NCBI RefSeq assembly: GCF_017115025.1
Contig: NZ_JABXKM010000075.1
Span: 1 to 39,125 of the forward strand
DNA: 39,125 nt
Origin: Nostoc sp. NOS(2021)
Lineage (GTDB): Bacteria > Cyanobacteriota > Cyanobacteriia > Cyanobacteriales > Nostocaceae
Direction of reading: 5' to 3'
Program-made: the position numbers and the translations under genes
Shown: one piece after another, positions 17,918-27,010 of the stretch
How the letters are laid out: each line of letters starts with the position of its first letter
How positions within the stretch are numbered: the first letter of the stretch is position 1
Notes under the pieces: generated by a model
The model's input: only the letters and a program-made list of their open reading frames with translations
The model's database searches: none
What the model was told of the DNA's origin: nothing

Positions 17918-18766
17918 CTAAATTAAGGTAATTACAGTCACTTCTGGCGGACAAAATAAGCGTCCTGGTTTATAAGTTCCTAAACCCCGATTGACATATA
18001 GTTGATTTTTTTCCACCTTGTGAAACCCTTGCGCCCACTCCCAATATCGCACTACTTTAGAACAGTCTCCCAGGAAAAATGTTACCCAACGCCGTAATTT
18101 TTTGGGAATTTGTTTGAGTAGCTTTTTATAATAGAGTACTACAGGGCCAATGCCCGGAATTACGATGTGACCACCGTGGGTATGACCAGATAGTTGCAAA
18201 TCTACGCGCCATTGTTGCAATATCTTGGCTGTATCTGGGTTATGGGATAAAACGATGCGGGGTGTAGCCGAGTCTAGTTGATTCATGACTGGTGCGGGGT
18301 AGAATTCCTGTGACCAATAATCAGCTAGTCCTACCAGTGGTAATTCTTTTCCTAATGGATAGGCGATTTCATTCCAAAGCACATGCACCCCAATGCTAGT
18401 TAACGCCTGTGTAACTTCTGCTTTTGAGTGGCTGTAATAGATATCGTGATTACCAAGTACGGCGTAGATACCACAGCGACTTTGTAGATGTTTGAGTCGA
18501 AGTACTAATTGGTGAATTGGCGTCGGATCGTCAGTTACGTAATCACCAGTTAATAGAATTAAATCCGGTTCAGCTTCGTTAGTAAGTGCGATCGCTTTTT
18601 CTAACATATCTTCCGACAGTCGCAAACCATCGTAGTGAAAATCTGACAACTGCACCAGCGTTGTACCTTGTAAAGATGCAGGAAGTTCTGCAATCTTAAC
18701 CGTTATTTTATCTACTCTTAAATGTCCCGTAAACAACCAATGCATAGGGCAACCGATACTCCTCAT
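17918..18766 (-). CDS. Metallophosphoesterase (YkuE/YaeI-like), copy 2 of tandem pair
   Basis: A 282-residue calcineurin-like phosphoesterase. Metal-site motifs are intact: SDFHYDG (DxH), LLTGDYVTDD (GDxxxD), GNHDIYY (GNHD), a His in VLSHNPDT, and SGHTHGG. It is probably a hydrolase for a phospholipid or nucleotide-type substrate, with two metal ions, but the substrate is not known. It is nearly identical through its core to the gene at 19018-19869; the C-terminal third (about 205-240) and the N-terminus differ more. No signal peptide is obvious, though the N-terminus is mildly hydrophobic. The 251-nt spacer to copy 1 contains a MITE-like element. Confidence 0.9.
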   Translation of the reverse strand: MRSIGCPMHWLFTGHLRVDKITVKIAELPASLQGTTLVQLSDFHYDGLRLSEDMLEKAIALTNEAEPDLILLTGDYVTDDPTPIHQLVLRLKHLQSRCGIYAVLGNHDIYYSHSKAEVTQALTSIGVHVLWNEIAYPLGKELPLVGLADYWSQEFYPAPVMNQLDSATPRIVLSHNPDTAKILQQWRVDLQLSGHTHGGHIVIPGIGPVVLYYKKLLKQIPKKLRRWVTFFLGDCSKVVRYWEWAQGFHKVEKNQLYVNRGLGTYKPGRLFCPPEVTVITLI

Positions 18767-18828
18767 ACCAGCGCTTACAGCTTACCAAAAATTTAAATGT
18801 AACTTGAGAAACTGCAATAATTTATGTC

Positions 18829-18937
18829 ATATAGAAATCCGGTTTGATTCCTGAATTTACTTGCGTAGGCAGGGAACACGAAAGAAGGGATAGATCGGTA
18901 CTGAGTCTTGTTCAAAAATCAAATAGGAGTCCTATAT
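18829..18937. mobile_element. MITE-like element, copy 1 (109 bp)
   Basis: It begins ATATAGAA and ends TCCTATAT, an imperfect 8-bp terminal inverted repeat (one mismatch). The interior matches 22663-22778 almost base for base apart from a 7-nt gap, including GGTTTGATTCCTGAATTTAC and TTGTTCAAAAATCAAATAGG. It has no ORF. Such short non-coding elements may be moved by a transposase in trans. No clear target-site duplication was seen. Confidence 0.65.
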
Positions 18938-19017
18938 ACTCCAGATACAATTAACTAATTGATTTATTTTAAATCGCTGAATTGAGTTCTGGGGTTTTCC
19001 TCCTGCCTCCTGCCTGA

Positions 19018-19869
19018 TCATTCACCTTGTAGCGTGATTATAGTAACTTCTGGACGGCAAAATAAACGTCCAGGGAGGTAAGTTCCCAAACCACGGTTGA
19101 CATATAGCTGATTTTTTCCTAGCCGATGGAAACCCTGTGCCCATTCCCAATGGCTGACTACAGAAACATTTACTTCTAAAAACGGGACTAGACGCCGCAC
19201 TTTTTTGGGTATTTTTTTTACAAGCTTTTCGTAAAACAACGCAGCAGGGCCAATTCCAGGAATCACGATTTGACCACCGTGAGTATGACCAGATAATTGT
19301 AAATCGACTCGCCAGGATTGTAATATCTCCGCAGTATCTGGGTTATGGGATAAAACGATGCAGGGTGTATCGGGGTTTAGCTGGTTCATAACTGGTACAG
19401 GATTGAATTCCCGTGACCAACTATCCGCCAGTCCAACAAGTGGCAATTCTTTTCCTAGTGGATAGGCAATTTCGTTCCAAAGGACGTGAATTCCAATGCT
19501 AGTAAGGGCATCTGTAACTTCTGCTTTTGCATGTCTGTAATATATATCGTGATTGCCAAGAATAGCATATATACCACTGCGACTTTGCAGATGTTTGAGT
19601 CGAAGTGCCAGTTGGTGAATCGGCGTCGGATCGTCAGTTACGTAGTCACCAGTTAATAAAATTAAATCTGGTTCAGCTTTGTTAGTAACTGCGATCGCTT
19701 TTTCTAACATATCTTCCGACAGCCGCAAACCATCGTAGTGAAAATCTGACAACTGCACCAGCTTCTTACCTTGTAACGATGCAGGCAAGCCTGCAATGTT
19801 AACCGTCAATTTCTCTGTACTCAACGGCCCAGATAATAACCAATGCATAAGACGTTCAATAAAGCTCAA
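19018..19869 (-). CDS. Metallophosphoesterase (YkuE/YaeI-like), copy 1 of tandem pair
   Basis: A 283-residue paralogue of the gene at 17918-18766. All motifs are kept: SDFHYDG, GDYVTDD, GNHDIYY, VLSHNPDT and SGHTHGG, followed by the conserved ending YVNRGLGTYLPGRLF. In the ~117 residues from LVQLSDFH to the SREF segment I count only about 11 differences between the copies, so the duplication is recent or kept similar by gene conversion. Both face the same way and could be cotranscribed from the start of this copy, although the spacer between them has no coding role. The start is ATG (MSFIERLMHW). Confidence 0.9.
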   Translation of the reverse strand: MSFIERLMHWLLSGPLSTEKLTVNIAGLPASLQGKKLVQLSDFHYDGLRLSEDMLEKAIAVTNKAEPDLILLTGDYVTDDPTPIHQLALRLKHLQSRSGIYAILGNHDIYYRHAKAEVTDALTSIGIHVLWNEIAYPLGKELPLVGLADSWSREFNPVPVMNQLNPDTPCIVLSHNPDTAEILQSWRVDLQLSGHTHGGQIVIPGIGPAALFYEKLVKKIPKKVRRLVPFLEVNVSVVSHWEWAQGFHRLGKNQLYVNRGLGTYLPGRLFCRPEVTIITLQGE

Positions 19870-20164
19870 TCATAGCGCTTACAGCTTAACTAAAACATCC
19901 TCAGATTGTGTGTAGCGACTAATGCAACTTCTTGAAAAATTCATGAAACTTGTAAATTTTAGCGTATTTATACTTGCCTAAGTTCAATGCAGCTTTGCTA
20001 TTGACTGACATCAAAGTGGATTAATGGAAGTTACTCTATGTAGGCTTAAGCAATGATTGCTTGACTTAGCTTATCTTTTAATTACTTGGAGCGCAAGGGA
20101 AAAGCGCAGCTTAAGAGCCGCAACAACTCAACTGCCATCTGACTGTCAGCATAACTTTTCCGTG

Positions 20165-21895
20165 TCAGGAGTTAGAAATTTGACGTTGTTGAATGAGGGG
20201 AATGCAAATGATAAACTCAGCACCAACTCCTGATTGCGAAATGCATTCTAAAGAACCGCCATGTCTTTCTGTGATAATTTGGTGACTAATAGCCAGCCCC
20301 ATCCCCGTACCTCGTCCAACGGGCTTGGTCGTAAAAAAGGGATTAAATATTTGCTTTAAAACATCTTCTGGTATTCCCAGTCCATTGTCGGCAATGCAAA
20401 TTGTGACTTGATTTGGCGCTAGTAATCGGGTGCGAATATAAATTCGGGGATTATCCGTTTTTAGTTGTTTTTTTGTTGTCCACCGACCTCTAACCAATGA
20501 ATCTTCTAAAGCATCGATGGCATTCACTAAAATATTCATAAATACTTGGTTTAACTGCCCAGCATAACATTCAATCAAGGGAAGGTTGCCGTATTCTTTG
20601 ATCAACTCAATTTTCGGGCGCTGGTCAGTAGCTTGGAGGCGGCTTTGGATGATCATCATCGTACTGTCAATTCCCTGATGAATATCAACCGCTTTCATTA
20701 CCGCTTCATCTAAGCGTGAGAAAGTCCGCAGGGAAAGCACAATCTCTCGAATCCGCTCTGTTCCCATGATCATCGATTGGAATAATTTGGGTAAGTCTGA
20801 CCTTAAGAAATCTAGTTCAATTAAATCTACAAACTCATCAATTGCCTTGACTGATTGGGGATAATGTCTTTGGTAGATATCTAACAGTGAAAATAAATTT
20901 TGGGTGTATTCATCAGCCGGGTTCAGGTTGCCGTAAATAAAGCTAAGTGGGTTGTTTATTTCGTGTGCCACACCTGCAACTAGTTGACCCAAACTGGACA
21001 TTTTTTCGCTTTGAATTAACTGAGTTTGGGTGTTTTGTAGTTTGTATAATGCTGTTTCTAGTTCTTGTGCTTGCTGTCGGAGGTCTGCTTCTGCTTGTTT
21101 GCGTTCTGTGATATCTCGGAAATACCAAATTCTGCCGTAACAATCTCCAGCCGGCGAGCGCACTGCCCCAGAATAACGATCTAACGTCCGTCCATCCTTC
21201 AACACAATTTCATCACGGCTGTTTTTCTCTGGATGCTGGTACAGATATTCGACTTGAGCGAGAAATTCTGCTGGATTTTCTAGTAGGTCTAGCACACATT
21301 CTAGCAGTTGCCAGTCTGAACCACTCTGGATTATTGCCGCAGGAATTTGCCATAAATGGGAGAAATGTTGATTGTATGATGCAATTTGACGATTTTCATC
21401 AATAATCAGAATGCCGTCGATTGAAGCTTCTTGTTGAGCTTGCAGCACAGCATTACTACGGCGCAGGGCAGCTTCTACCTGCTTTTGCTGTGTGAAATCA
21501 CGAATAGTCCCAACTAAGAAATGATTACCTAGCTCATCCTCAAACAAACATTTTTTGGTCAGGATAAAGTGTGTTAAGCCATAGGAATCTGTAAAAAATT
21601 CCTCATTTTCATCATTTATGCCTGTAGTTAAAACCAGTTGATCTTTTTCCCAAAACACATCAGCTTCCGCTTGGGGAAAGAGATCATAGTCAGATTTGCC
21701 AATTAATTCTTCTCGGCTATGCCCGATGAAATTACAGAAGGCATCGTTAAGTAGTATCCACTGATGTTGGTAGTTTTTGACAAAAATTGGGTCAGATATA
21801 CCGTTGATCATCCGCAGCATAAAAGCCAGCGAGAAGTTTTGCTGCTGTGTATATTCTTTATCAGAGGAGTCATTGAGAGATTTGCAATCATTCAT
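20165..21895 (-). CDS. PAS-PAS sensor histidine kinase
   Basis: A 576-residue cytoplasmic kinase with no membrane helix. Two PAS modules come first (about 25-145: [20 protein letters not shown] and GKSDYDLFP; about 150-275 ending [13 protein letters not shown]). A coiled linker ([19 protein letters not shown]) follows, then HisKA with His311 in [12 protein letters not shown], and HATPase with [26 protein letters not shown] and [11 protein letters not shown]. There is no receiver domain, so it needs a separate regulator, and none is adjacent. A TTG at 22021 would add 42 residues of unremarkable sequence; the ATG at 21895 is preferred, with moderate confidence. The signal is not deducible. Confidence 0.88.
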   Translation of the reverse strand: MNDCKSLNDSSDKEYTQQQNFSLAFMLRMINGISDPIFVKNYQHQWILLNDAFCNFIGHSREELIGKSDYDLFPQAEADVFWEKDQLVLTTGINDENEEFFTDSYGLTHFILTKKCLFEDELGNHFLVGTIRDFTQQKQVEAALRRSNAVLQAQQEASIDGILIIDENRQIASYNQHFSHLWQIPAAIIQSGSDWQLLECVLDLLENPAEFLAQVEYLYQHPEKNSRDEIVLKDGRTLDRYSGAVRSPAGDCYGRIWYFRDITERKQAEADLRQQAQELETALYKLQNTQTQLIQSEKMSSLGQLVAGVAHEINNPLSFIYGNLNPADEYTQNLFSLLDIYQRHYPQSVKAIDEFVDLIELDFLRSDLPKLFQSMIMGTERIREIVLSLRTFSRLDEAVMKAVDIHQGIDSTMMIIQSRLQATDQRPKIELIKEYGNLPLIECYAGQLNQVFMNILVNAIDALEDSLVRGRWTTKKQLKTDNPRIYIRTRLLAPNQVTICIADNGLGIPEDVLKQIFNPFFTTKPVGRGTGMGLAISHQIITERHGGSLECISQSGVGAEFIICIPLIQQRQISNS

Positions 21896-22140
21896 ACGCT
21901 CAGTTGGATCTAAAATCAAGCAAAAACTTAAACGTCTAGCTATGCGTGTCTCAGCCTTAGTGATATTTATTATTCCCAGATTTATTGCTGATTTATAAGG
22001 GTTGCTCTTGCGAGGCGACAATCAGCCACTAGTGCCGCTCGCCGATAAGCTGCTACTGACCATTGGATACCCACTACTGCTAGTACCCCTAAAGCTGCTC
22101 ATAACATCCAACATCATATTATTTGATTTATCAATAATAA

Positions 22141-22182
22141 AAAAAATAGCGCCAGCCTGTTATTAGGCTGACGCTATTTTTT
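22141..22182 (-). terminator. Strong bidirectional terminator
   Basis: Two 18-nt arms (22141-22158 and 22165-22182) pair with one mismatch around GTTATT. The stem core is TAGCG(C/T)CAGCCT-like and both sides carry A/T runs. It lies 75 nt past the stop of the GlsB-like gene on the minus strand. Confidence 0.8.
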
Positions 22183-22256
22183 TTATTTAATTCACAGTTA
22201 AAAATAGTTAAATGAATTTCCTAAGTTTTCCTCGCTCATTGTCCGCAATTTTGCTT

Positions 22257-22529
22257 TTATACAGCACTGCGACTGGTTAATAAGTTCCACAGGAAAACTG
22301 CGACAATTGCACCAAGCACTGCTACCCCAATACCTGGAATGCTGAAAGTAGGAGATGCTAGAGCTAAGGTTCCCGTACTAAAGAATACACCTAAACTACC
22401 GCCAACAAAAGCACCGATGATTCCTAGCAAGATTGTTCCCAGAATTCCGCCACCTTGATGACCGGGGTAGATAGCCTTAGCGATCGCACCAGCAATTAGA
22501 CCTAAAACAATCCAAGCAAGAATATTCAT
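22257..22529 (-). CDS. GlsB/YeaQ/YmgE-family stress membrane protein
   Basis: A 90-residue, very hydrophobic and glycine-rich protein with three helices: NILAWIVLGLIAGAIAKAI, then a PGHQGGGILGTILLGIIGAFVGG segment (spanning about 22-45), then GIGVAVLGAIVAVFLWNLL. This is the transglycosylase-associated family pattern, of usual length. Members are general-stress inner-membrane proteins in other bacteria, with no proven catalytic role. It is monocistronic, with a strong terminator after it. Confidence 0.88.
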   Translation of the reverse strand: MNILAWIVLGLIAGAIAKAIYPGHQGGGILGTILLGIIGAFVGGSLGVFFSTGTLALASPTFSIPGIGVAVLGAIVAVFLWNLLTSRSAV

Positions 22530-22662
22530 TGTTCTTAATTCGGTAAACGTTTTTCACTTCAATGAACATATACTACCAATCTTAATCTTTTGATTCCATC
22601 TATCATCAGAATTAATAATTAATATCCATAAGGAATAGTTTAATGGCAACTAGGTTTTTGAT

Positions 22663-22778
22663 ATATAGGAAGCCGGTTTGATTCCTGAATTTACTTGCGT
22701 GGGCAGGGAACAGGGAAGAGGAAAGAAGGGATAGATCCGTACTGAGTCTTGTTCAAAAATCAAATAGGAGTCCTATAT
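22663..22778. mobile_element. MITE-like element, copy 2 (116 bp)
   Basis: It is bounded by a perfect 8-bp inverted repeat, ATATAGGA and TCCTATAT. It is the same element as 18829-18937, in the same orientation, with 7 extra bases in the purine-rich middle (around 22712-22722). It lies upstream of the GlsB-like gene. Confidence 0.65.
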
Positions 22779-22802
22779 GCCCCCATTTAGGTAGATAATC
22801 AA

Positions 22803-22840
22803 TTAAAAAAAGCTCCTAGTAGGTCTTTAACTAGGGGCTT
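22803..22840 (-). terminator. Minus-strand intrinsic terminator without an obvious gene
   Basis: On the minus strand AAGCCCCTAGT pairs with ACTAGGAGCTT (one G-T wobble) around a 9-nt loop, followed by a run of T. It is a good rho-independent terminator. No minus-strand protein gene lies upstream of it before the plus-strand aldolase at 23058, so it may end a small RNA from 22841-23000, or be a relic. Apart from this and the MITE copy, 22530-23057 shows nothing else. Confidence 0.55.
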
Positions 22841-23057
22841 ATCAAACTATTGCTTGGTAATTGCAGTATATGCCTTTTAATTAGCTCTCTCCTCTACTAG
22901 AAGAATTAAGCTGAGTTTTCAAAGACTGTCTCTAAAGTAATGTAAAGAAAGCAAAATCAGGCGATATCTACGACGTGCGTAGTTGTAGCAACTTTATTAC
23001 CAGCATTCCCCACTTGGGCATCGCCAGGATACCTGTCATCCCTAATTTCCAGTCAAA

Positions 23058-23690
23058 ATGCCTAATCAAATTTGGTTATCACAGTTGCAAAAACATCGAG
23101 CGATCGCAGTCATCCGCGCCCCTAAAATCGAAGTGGGACACCAAATGGCCATAGCTGTAGCATCTGGGGGAATGCAGTTAATTGAGATTACCTGGAATAG
23201 CGATCGCGCTGGGGAACTAATCAGTCAACTACGCTCAGAATTACCAGCTTGTATCATTGGTACTGGTACGCTATTCAATGTGCAACAGCTACAATCCGCG
23301 ATCGCATCTGGGGCGCAATTCCTCTTCACACCCCACCTTGACCCCGCAATGATTCAGGCAGCACAAGAAAAAAATGTGCCTATTATACCAGGAGCGCTGA
23401 CTCCTACAGAAATTGTTACCGCCTGGAGTCAGGGCGCTAGTTGTGTAAAAGTATTTCCCGTGCAAGCAGTCGGAGGGGCTAATTATATCAAAAGTTTGCA
23501 AGGGCCGCTGGGTCAGATTCCCTTAATTCCTACTGGCGGCGTCACTCTGGAAAATGCCAAAGAATTTTTACAAGCGGGAGCGATCGCTGTCGGTTTGAGC
23601 GGTGAATTATTTCCCAAAAAGCTTGTCACAGAGGGAAATTGGTCAGCGATCGCATCTGGGGCAAGAAAGCTGATGCGACAGTTAGCTTAA
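23058..23690 (+). CDS. eda: 2-keto-3-deoxy-6-phosphogluconate (KDPG/KHG) aldolase
   Basis: A 210-residue class I aldolase. Motifs: AVIRAP near the start, IEITWNS with the catalytic Glu, GTGTLFNVQQLQSAIASGAQ, FTPHLDP, the Schiff-base lysine Lys131 in CVKVFPVQAVGG, and IPTGGVTLENAKEFLQAG. Length is normal. It splits KDPG into pyruvate and glyceraldehyde 3-phosphate, the last step of the Entner-Doudoroff route reported in cyanobacteria, and can act on 4-hydroxy-2-oxoglutarate. It stands alone; no edd gene is nearby. Confidence 0.94.
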   Translation: MPNQIWLSQLQKHRAIAVIRAPKIEVGHQMAIAVASGGMQLIEITWNSDRAGELISQLRSELPACIIGTGTLFNVQQLQSAIASGAQFLFTPHLDPAMIQAAQEKNVPIIPGALTPTEIVTAWSQGASCVKVFPVQAVGGANYIKSLQGPLGQIPLIPTGGVTLENAKEFLQAGAIAVGLSGELFPKKLVTEGNWSAIASGARKLMRQLA

Positions 23691-23803
23691 CTTAGAATCA
23701 AATCGTCAAACATTCACGTCTATTAAAGTAATAGAGATGGAAATAAAGGTAAAAACTGATAAGTTTCTCAATATCCCATGATTTGAGTGTGAGTGTATCT
23801 AAA

Positions 23804-24319
23804 ATGAAAAGACTGATTTATCCTGACTGGGTGCGTTACTTACAAATACTTCTCACTGGTACAGCACTATCCTTAAGTGTTTTTACTACTACTGGAACAA
23901 GTGAAGTTTGGGCGAATTCCCAAAATCAAGTGATTGCACAAACAATCCAGACATTACAACAATCGGATCAGCGCTGGATTCAAATTAATCTTTCAAAACA
24001 ACGATTAATAGCTTGGCAAGGTGACAGAGTGGTTTATGGAAGCGCTATTTCCTCTGGCAAAAAATCCACTCCCACTCTTGTTGGTACTTTTAAGATTCAA
24101 TCCAAGTTCAAAACTACACAGATGCAGGGAGAAAACTACAATGTTCCCAACGTTCCTTATGCGATGTTTTACCAAGGTAATTACGCTATTCACGGAGCTT
24201 ACTGGCATAAGACATTTGGCACTCCAGTGAGCCACGGCTGTGTGAATATAGCACCTAAACATGCTAAATGGCTATTCGAGTGGGCATCAATAGGAACACC
24301 AGTAGTCATCCAGAAATAG
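23804..24319 (+). CDS. L,D-transpeptidase (YkuD domain), paralogue A
   Basis: A 171-residue exported protein. After a short basic start (MKRLIYPDW) a hydrophobic helix serves as signal or anchor (about 13-33). The catalytic YkuD domain runs from RWIQINLSKQRLIAWQGD to the end, with [20 protein letters not shown] carrying the family's His, Ser-His-Gly and nucleophilic Cys. These enzymes make 3-3 cross-links in peptidoglycan or attach proteins. A TTG at 23783 would add seven residues; ATG is preferred. A close relative is at 25084-25623. Confidence 0.92.
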   Translation: MKRLIYPDWVRYLQILLTGTALSLSVFTTTGTSEVWANSQNQVIAQTIQTLQQSDQRWIQINLSKQRLIAWQGDRVVYGSAISSGKKSTPTLVGTFKIQSKFKTTQMQGENYNVPNVPYAMFYQGNYAIHGAYWHKTFGTPVSHGCVNIAPKHAKWLFEWASIGTPVVIQK

Positions 24320-24385
24320 TAGGTGAAGCAGCCAGAAAGCAATTCAGGTAAAACCAGAAATAACAACAAATCAAGACAATTAAGT

Positions 24386-24415
24386 GATTCCCAGCATAAA
24401 ATTTGGCTGGGAATC
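24386..24415 (+). terminator. Hairpin after L,D-transpeptidase A
   Basis: GATTCCCAGC and GCTGGGAATC form perfect 10-bp arms with a 10-nt loop, 67 nt past the stop. There is no T-run, so it could be a repeat rather than a terminator. Confidence 0.4.
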
Positions 24416-24643
24416 TTCGGAGTCGGAATTACTGAACTTGAAATAAAATATAGAAGAGGGCATTCAACAATTTGCCCAAAACAATAAGCGTAAATCCTGA
24501 TAAGTCCTGTGTAAAATTACAAATGCAAATATGAATTCGGGGAAAGTTTGCATTTAGACATTTAAATGACAGATTTTTTGTAAAGGTTGTCCTTTGTAAT
24601 TAGTCATTAGGAATGTGGATTAAACAAAATGCAAAACTTCTGT

Positions 24644-24726
24644 TTCGTAGGGTGCGTTAGCCAAGGGCATAACGTACCATCGCAATATTTTCGGTGCGTT
24701 ACGGAAGCCGTAACACACCCTACGAA
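24644..24726. repeat. Palindromic intergenic repeat
   Basis: TTCGTAGGGTG (24644-24654) is matched by CACCCTACGAA (24716-24726), and the inside contains GGTGCGTTACGG. This GTGCGTTA type of repeat is common between Nostoc genes. It is one of several in the 764-nt gap 24320-25083, which has no gene. Confidence 0.6.
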
Positions 24727-24770
24727 TAAATCTGACTTTTCACGGTATCTGGAAAACCTCTCTTCTTCAT

Positions 24771-24828
24771 CTCTCTCCTAAAAGGAGAGAGACTTTAAAT
24801 TTTCCCCCTTCCCGATGCGGGAAGGGGG
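24771..24828. repeat. Two adjacent hairpin repeats
   Basis: CTCTCTCCT-AAA-AGGAGAGAG (24771-24791) is followed by CCCCCTTCCC (24804-24813) paired with GGGAAGGGGG (24819-24828). Both are perfect stems of Nostoc repeat type. Confidence 0.55.
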
Positions 24829-25083
24829 TTAGGGGGTTAGATTTTTCGTGGGCTTTTCCACATGACCTGAATTGTCAGACGAATAAATCCGTGTTTCTTA
24901 GTGAATAACAAAGGACAAATGTGCAAATTGGACGCGGATTAGTTTAGGACTTGTCTTGAGAAGCATTAGCGGATGAATTGCGTAAATCCTCGACAGGAAG
25001 CTAGAAGTCGATCTGGAAATTTGCAGTGTTCCAGAAAATTACTTCACTTCATGATTTTTGCGTAGTTTAGAAGATGATGCATA

Positions 25084-25623
25084 ATGCAAACCTGGATTCG
25101 CAGTGGTGGGATTCGTTCCCCAGGAACTTTTTGTACAGGCGTAGCACTGATGGTGGTGACTTTATTATCTTGGTCTTCACCGTTAACAGGTACACCTAAC
25201 TCGACTACAGCAACAGCCACGTCAGTCGATGAAAACAGCATCACTGTATCTAATATCAGGCAAACATCCCAACTTCGCTGGATTGAAATTGACCTGTCAG
25301 AGCAACACTTACGTGCATGGGAAGGTAATAAACTTGTTCATTTATACCGCATTTCTGGAGGTAAGCGATCCACGCCCACACCCATAGGTAGATTTCGGAT
25401 TAATTCTAAGTATCGCACTCACCGGATGCGAGGCAAGGGCTACAACATTCCTGACGTTCCTTACACAATGTATTTCTACAGAGGCTATGCCATCCACGGT
25501 GCTTACTGGCATAACCGTTTTGGGACTCCAGTCAGCCACGGTTGCGTAAATTTACCTGTTGAGCAAGCTCACCATCTTTACAACTGGGCTTCAACAGGAA
25601 CTTTAGTAGTAGTGCATAAATGA
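25084..25623 (+). CDS. L,D-transpeptidase (YkuD domain), paralogue B
   Basis: A 179-residue exported enzyme. An N-terminal hydrophobic segment (about 14-35, [16 protein letters not shown]) precedes a Ser/Thr-rich linker and a YkuD domain starting [18 protein letters not shown]. The active-site block [20 protein letters not shown] matches paralogue A. The stretch [25 protein letters not shown] is also shared in outline. A peptidoglycan-remodelling role in the periplasm is established for the family. The pair is separated by a repeat-filled 764-nt spacer, so separate transcription is likely. Confidence 0.92.
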   Translation: MQTWIRSGGIRSPGTFCTGVALMVVTLLSWSSPLTGTPNSTTATATSVDENSITVSNIRQTSQLRWIEIDLSEQHLRAWEGNKLVHLYRISGGKRSTPTPIGRFRINSKYRTHRMRGKGYNIPDVPYTMYFYRGYAIHGAYWHNRFGTPVSHGCVNLPVEQAHHLYNWASTGTLVVVHK

Positions 25624-25660
25624 TGATCAATTGATCATTGTTGCAATTTTTACCTTGATG

Positions 25661-25702
25661 TATGGACAGGTGCGTTACACTCCGTAAACGCACCTGTCCA
25701 TA
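25661..25702. terminator. Long perfect hairpin after L,D-transpeptidase B
   Basis: Two 16-nt perfect arms (25661-25676 and 25687-25702, TATGGACAGGTGCGTT and complement) enclose a 10-nt loop. There is no T-run. It could stop transcription, or be a GTGCGTTA-type dispersed repeat like 24644-24726. A separate 16-bp palindrome, ATGATCAATTGATCAT, covers the stop codon at 25623-25638. Confidence 0.5.
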
Positions 25703-25746
25703 TATACTGCTAGACTAAAAACACATTTTCGAGGGATTTAGGAGCT

Positions 25747-26310
25747 ATGAGCGCCACAACTACTCAACCTCTCACCCTGGAGGAATTTCTGAAGCTCCCA
25801 GAAACAAAGCCTGCAAGTGAATATATTAACGGAGAGATTATTCAAAAGCCAATGCCGCAAGGGAGACACAGCCGTTTACAAGGCAAACTCTGTGCTGTTG
25901 TAAATGAAGTCACGGAGAATCAAAAGATTGCCTATGCGTTTCCCGAATTACGGTGTACTTTTGGGGAGCGATCAATCATACCTGATGTGGCTGTATTTGA
26001 GTGGGAACGCATACCGTTCACCGTTGATGATCAAGTACCTGATAATTTTGAACTTCCACCAGACTGGACGATTGAAATTCTTTCGCCAGGACAAAAACCC
26101 AACAAAGTAATCGGGAATATTCTTCACTGTCTGAAGTATGGCAGCCGCCTGGGATGGTTTCTTGACCCTAATGATCTGAGTATTTTGGTATTTCTTCCAG
26201 AGCAACAGCCAGTGCTACTCCAAGGAGAAGATTTTTTGCCTGTATTACCAGAAATTCAACTTGCACTAACCGTCAATCAAGTTTTTGGCTGGTTAAAAAT
26301 GGGTGGTTAG
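25747..26310 (+). CDS. Uma2-family (DUF820) PD-(D/E)XK nuclease-like protein
   Basis: A 187-residue member of a family hugely expanded in cyanobacteria. Seen: LTLEEFLKLPETKPASEYINGE, the acidic pair region IIPDVAVFEWERIP, and the core TIEILSPGQKPNKVIGNILHCLKYG, followed by WFLDPNDLSILVFLPEQ. These fit the PD-(D/E)XK fold. Cellular function is unproved; many copies occur near mobile elements. The ATG follows AGGAG closely. It marks the start of the accessory island. Confidence 0.9.
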   Translation: MSATTTQPLTLEEFLKLPETKPASEYINGEIIQKPMPQGRHSRLQGKLCAVVNEVTENQKIAYAFPELRCTFGERSIIPDVAVFEWERIPFTVDDQVPDNFELPPDWTIEILSPGQKPNKVIGNILHCLKYGSRLGWFLDPNDLSILVFLPEQQPVLLQGEDFLPVLPEIQLALTVNQVFGWLKMGG

Positions 26311-26317
26311 CAATAAC

Positions 26318-26719
26318 TCAATTCTCAAACAAACTAGTATCAACGTGAAAAAAGTTGCCTAAGTCTTTAGCCATCTCCTGAGTAATTTCTTGTTTTCCAC
26401 TCATAAGTTGAGAAACAACCTCTCTTGAACCGAGAATTGCTACCAACTCAGCTTCCTTAACACTCTGAGCATCAATCAAATGGAGGAACATTGAGTGTGC
26501 CGTTGATTCTCCTATTGGATAATGCTCATCCTCATACTTTTCTATCAGAGCGATCAACAAATCTAATAATGCCGACTCTTCTAAAGTTCGGTTAACTTGA
26601 TGAGACAGTTCCTCAGCTAGTGCAATAGCTTGCTCGTTTTCCTCATCTGTTTTAATAACCTTGGGTTGATATTTAGCAAGCAAACTAGCATAAGTTTCAC
26701 GGTTAAAAGTAAGGGTCAT
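26318..26719 (-). CDS. higA: HigA-type antitoxin
   Basis: A 133-residue antitoxin. It resembles the E. coli YgjM/HigA plan: a helical N-terminal half (EENEQAIALAEELSHQVN, LLDLLIALIEKYEDEHYP) and a C-terminal helix-turn-helix (VKEAELVAILGSREVVSQLM, SGKQEITQEMAKDLGNFF). The start at MTLTF is chosen; an upstream frame would add seven residues inside the toxin. Its 5' end overlaps the toxin gene by 17 nt, so expression is coupled. It should neutralise HigB and repress the operon. Confidence 0.88.
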   Translation of the reverse strand: MTLTFNRETYASLLAKYQPKVIKTDEENEQAIALAEELSHQVNRTLEESALLDLLIALIEKYEDEHYPIGESTAHSMFLHLIDAQSVKEAELVAILGSREVVSQLMSGKQEITQEMAKDLGNFFHVDTSLFEN

Positions 26720-27002
26720 TTTTCCACTTATCCCGATCATATTCTGCGTGCGTCAAAATGTATTTAAGATAAATTATTTGGTCACTGTAAACCAAATCAA
26801 CTATCAGACGATATTTGTTGCCTTTGATATTAAAAACAGTAAAATTCCCAACAGCTTCTGCTTGAGGATAAACTGCTTGCACTTGGGCAAGATTATTCCA
26901 TGTAGCTTTATTGGCAGCCTTGTACCAGCTGTTAAGCGCATCACAGGAATCAGCATACTTTTGGCAAAATTCGCGCAGCTTTTTACGACTGATGATGTGC
27001 AT
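26703..27002 (-). CDS. higB: HigB-type mRNA interferase toxin
   Basis: A 99-residue RelE-superfamily toxin. MHIISRKKLREFCQKY, WNNLAQVQAVYPQAEAVGN, FNIKGNKYRLIVDLVY and YLKYILTHAEYDRDKW match the HigB pattern, including the Arg and the terminal HxEYD block. It would cleave mRNA on the ribosome. Toxin-first order is normal for hig loci. The ATG lies 8 nt after the stop of the Hsp70-like gene on the same strand, so they may share a transcript. Confidence 0.9.
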   Translation of the reverse strand: MHIISRKKLREFCQKYADSCDALNSWYKAANKATWNNLAQVQAVYPQAEAVGNFTVFNIKGNKYRLIVDLVYSDQIIYLKYILTHAEYDRDKWKNDPYF

Positions 27003-27010
27003 TATATCTA

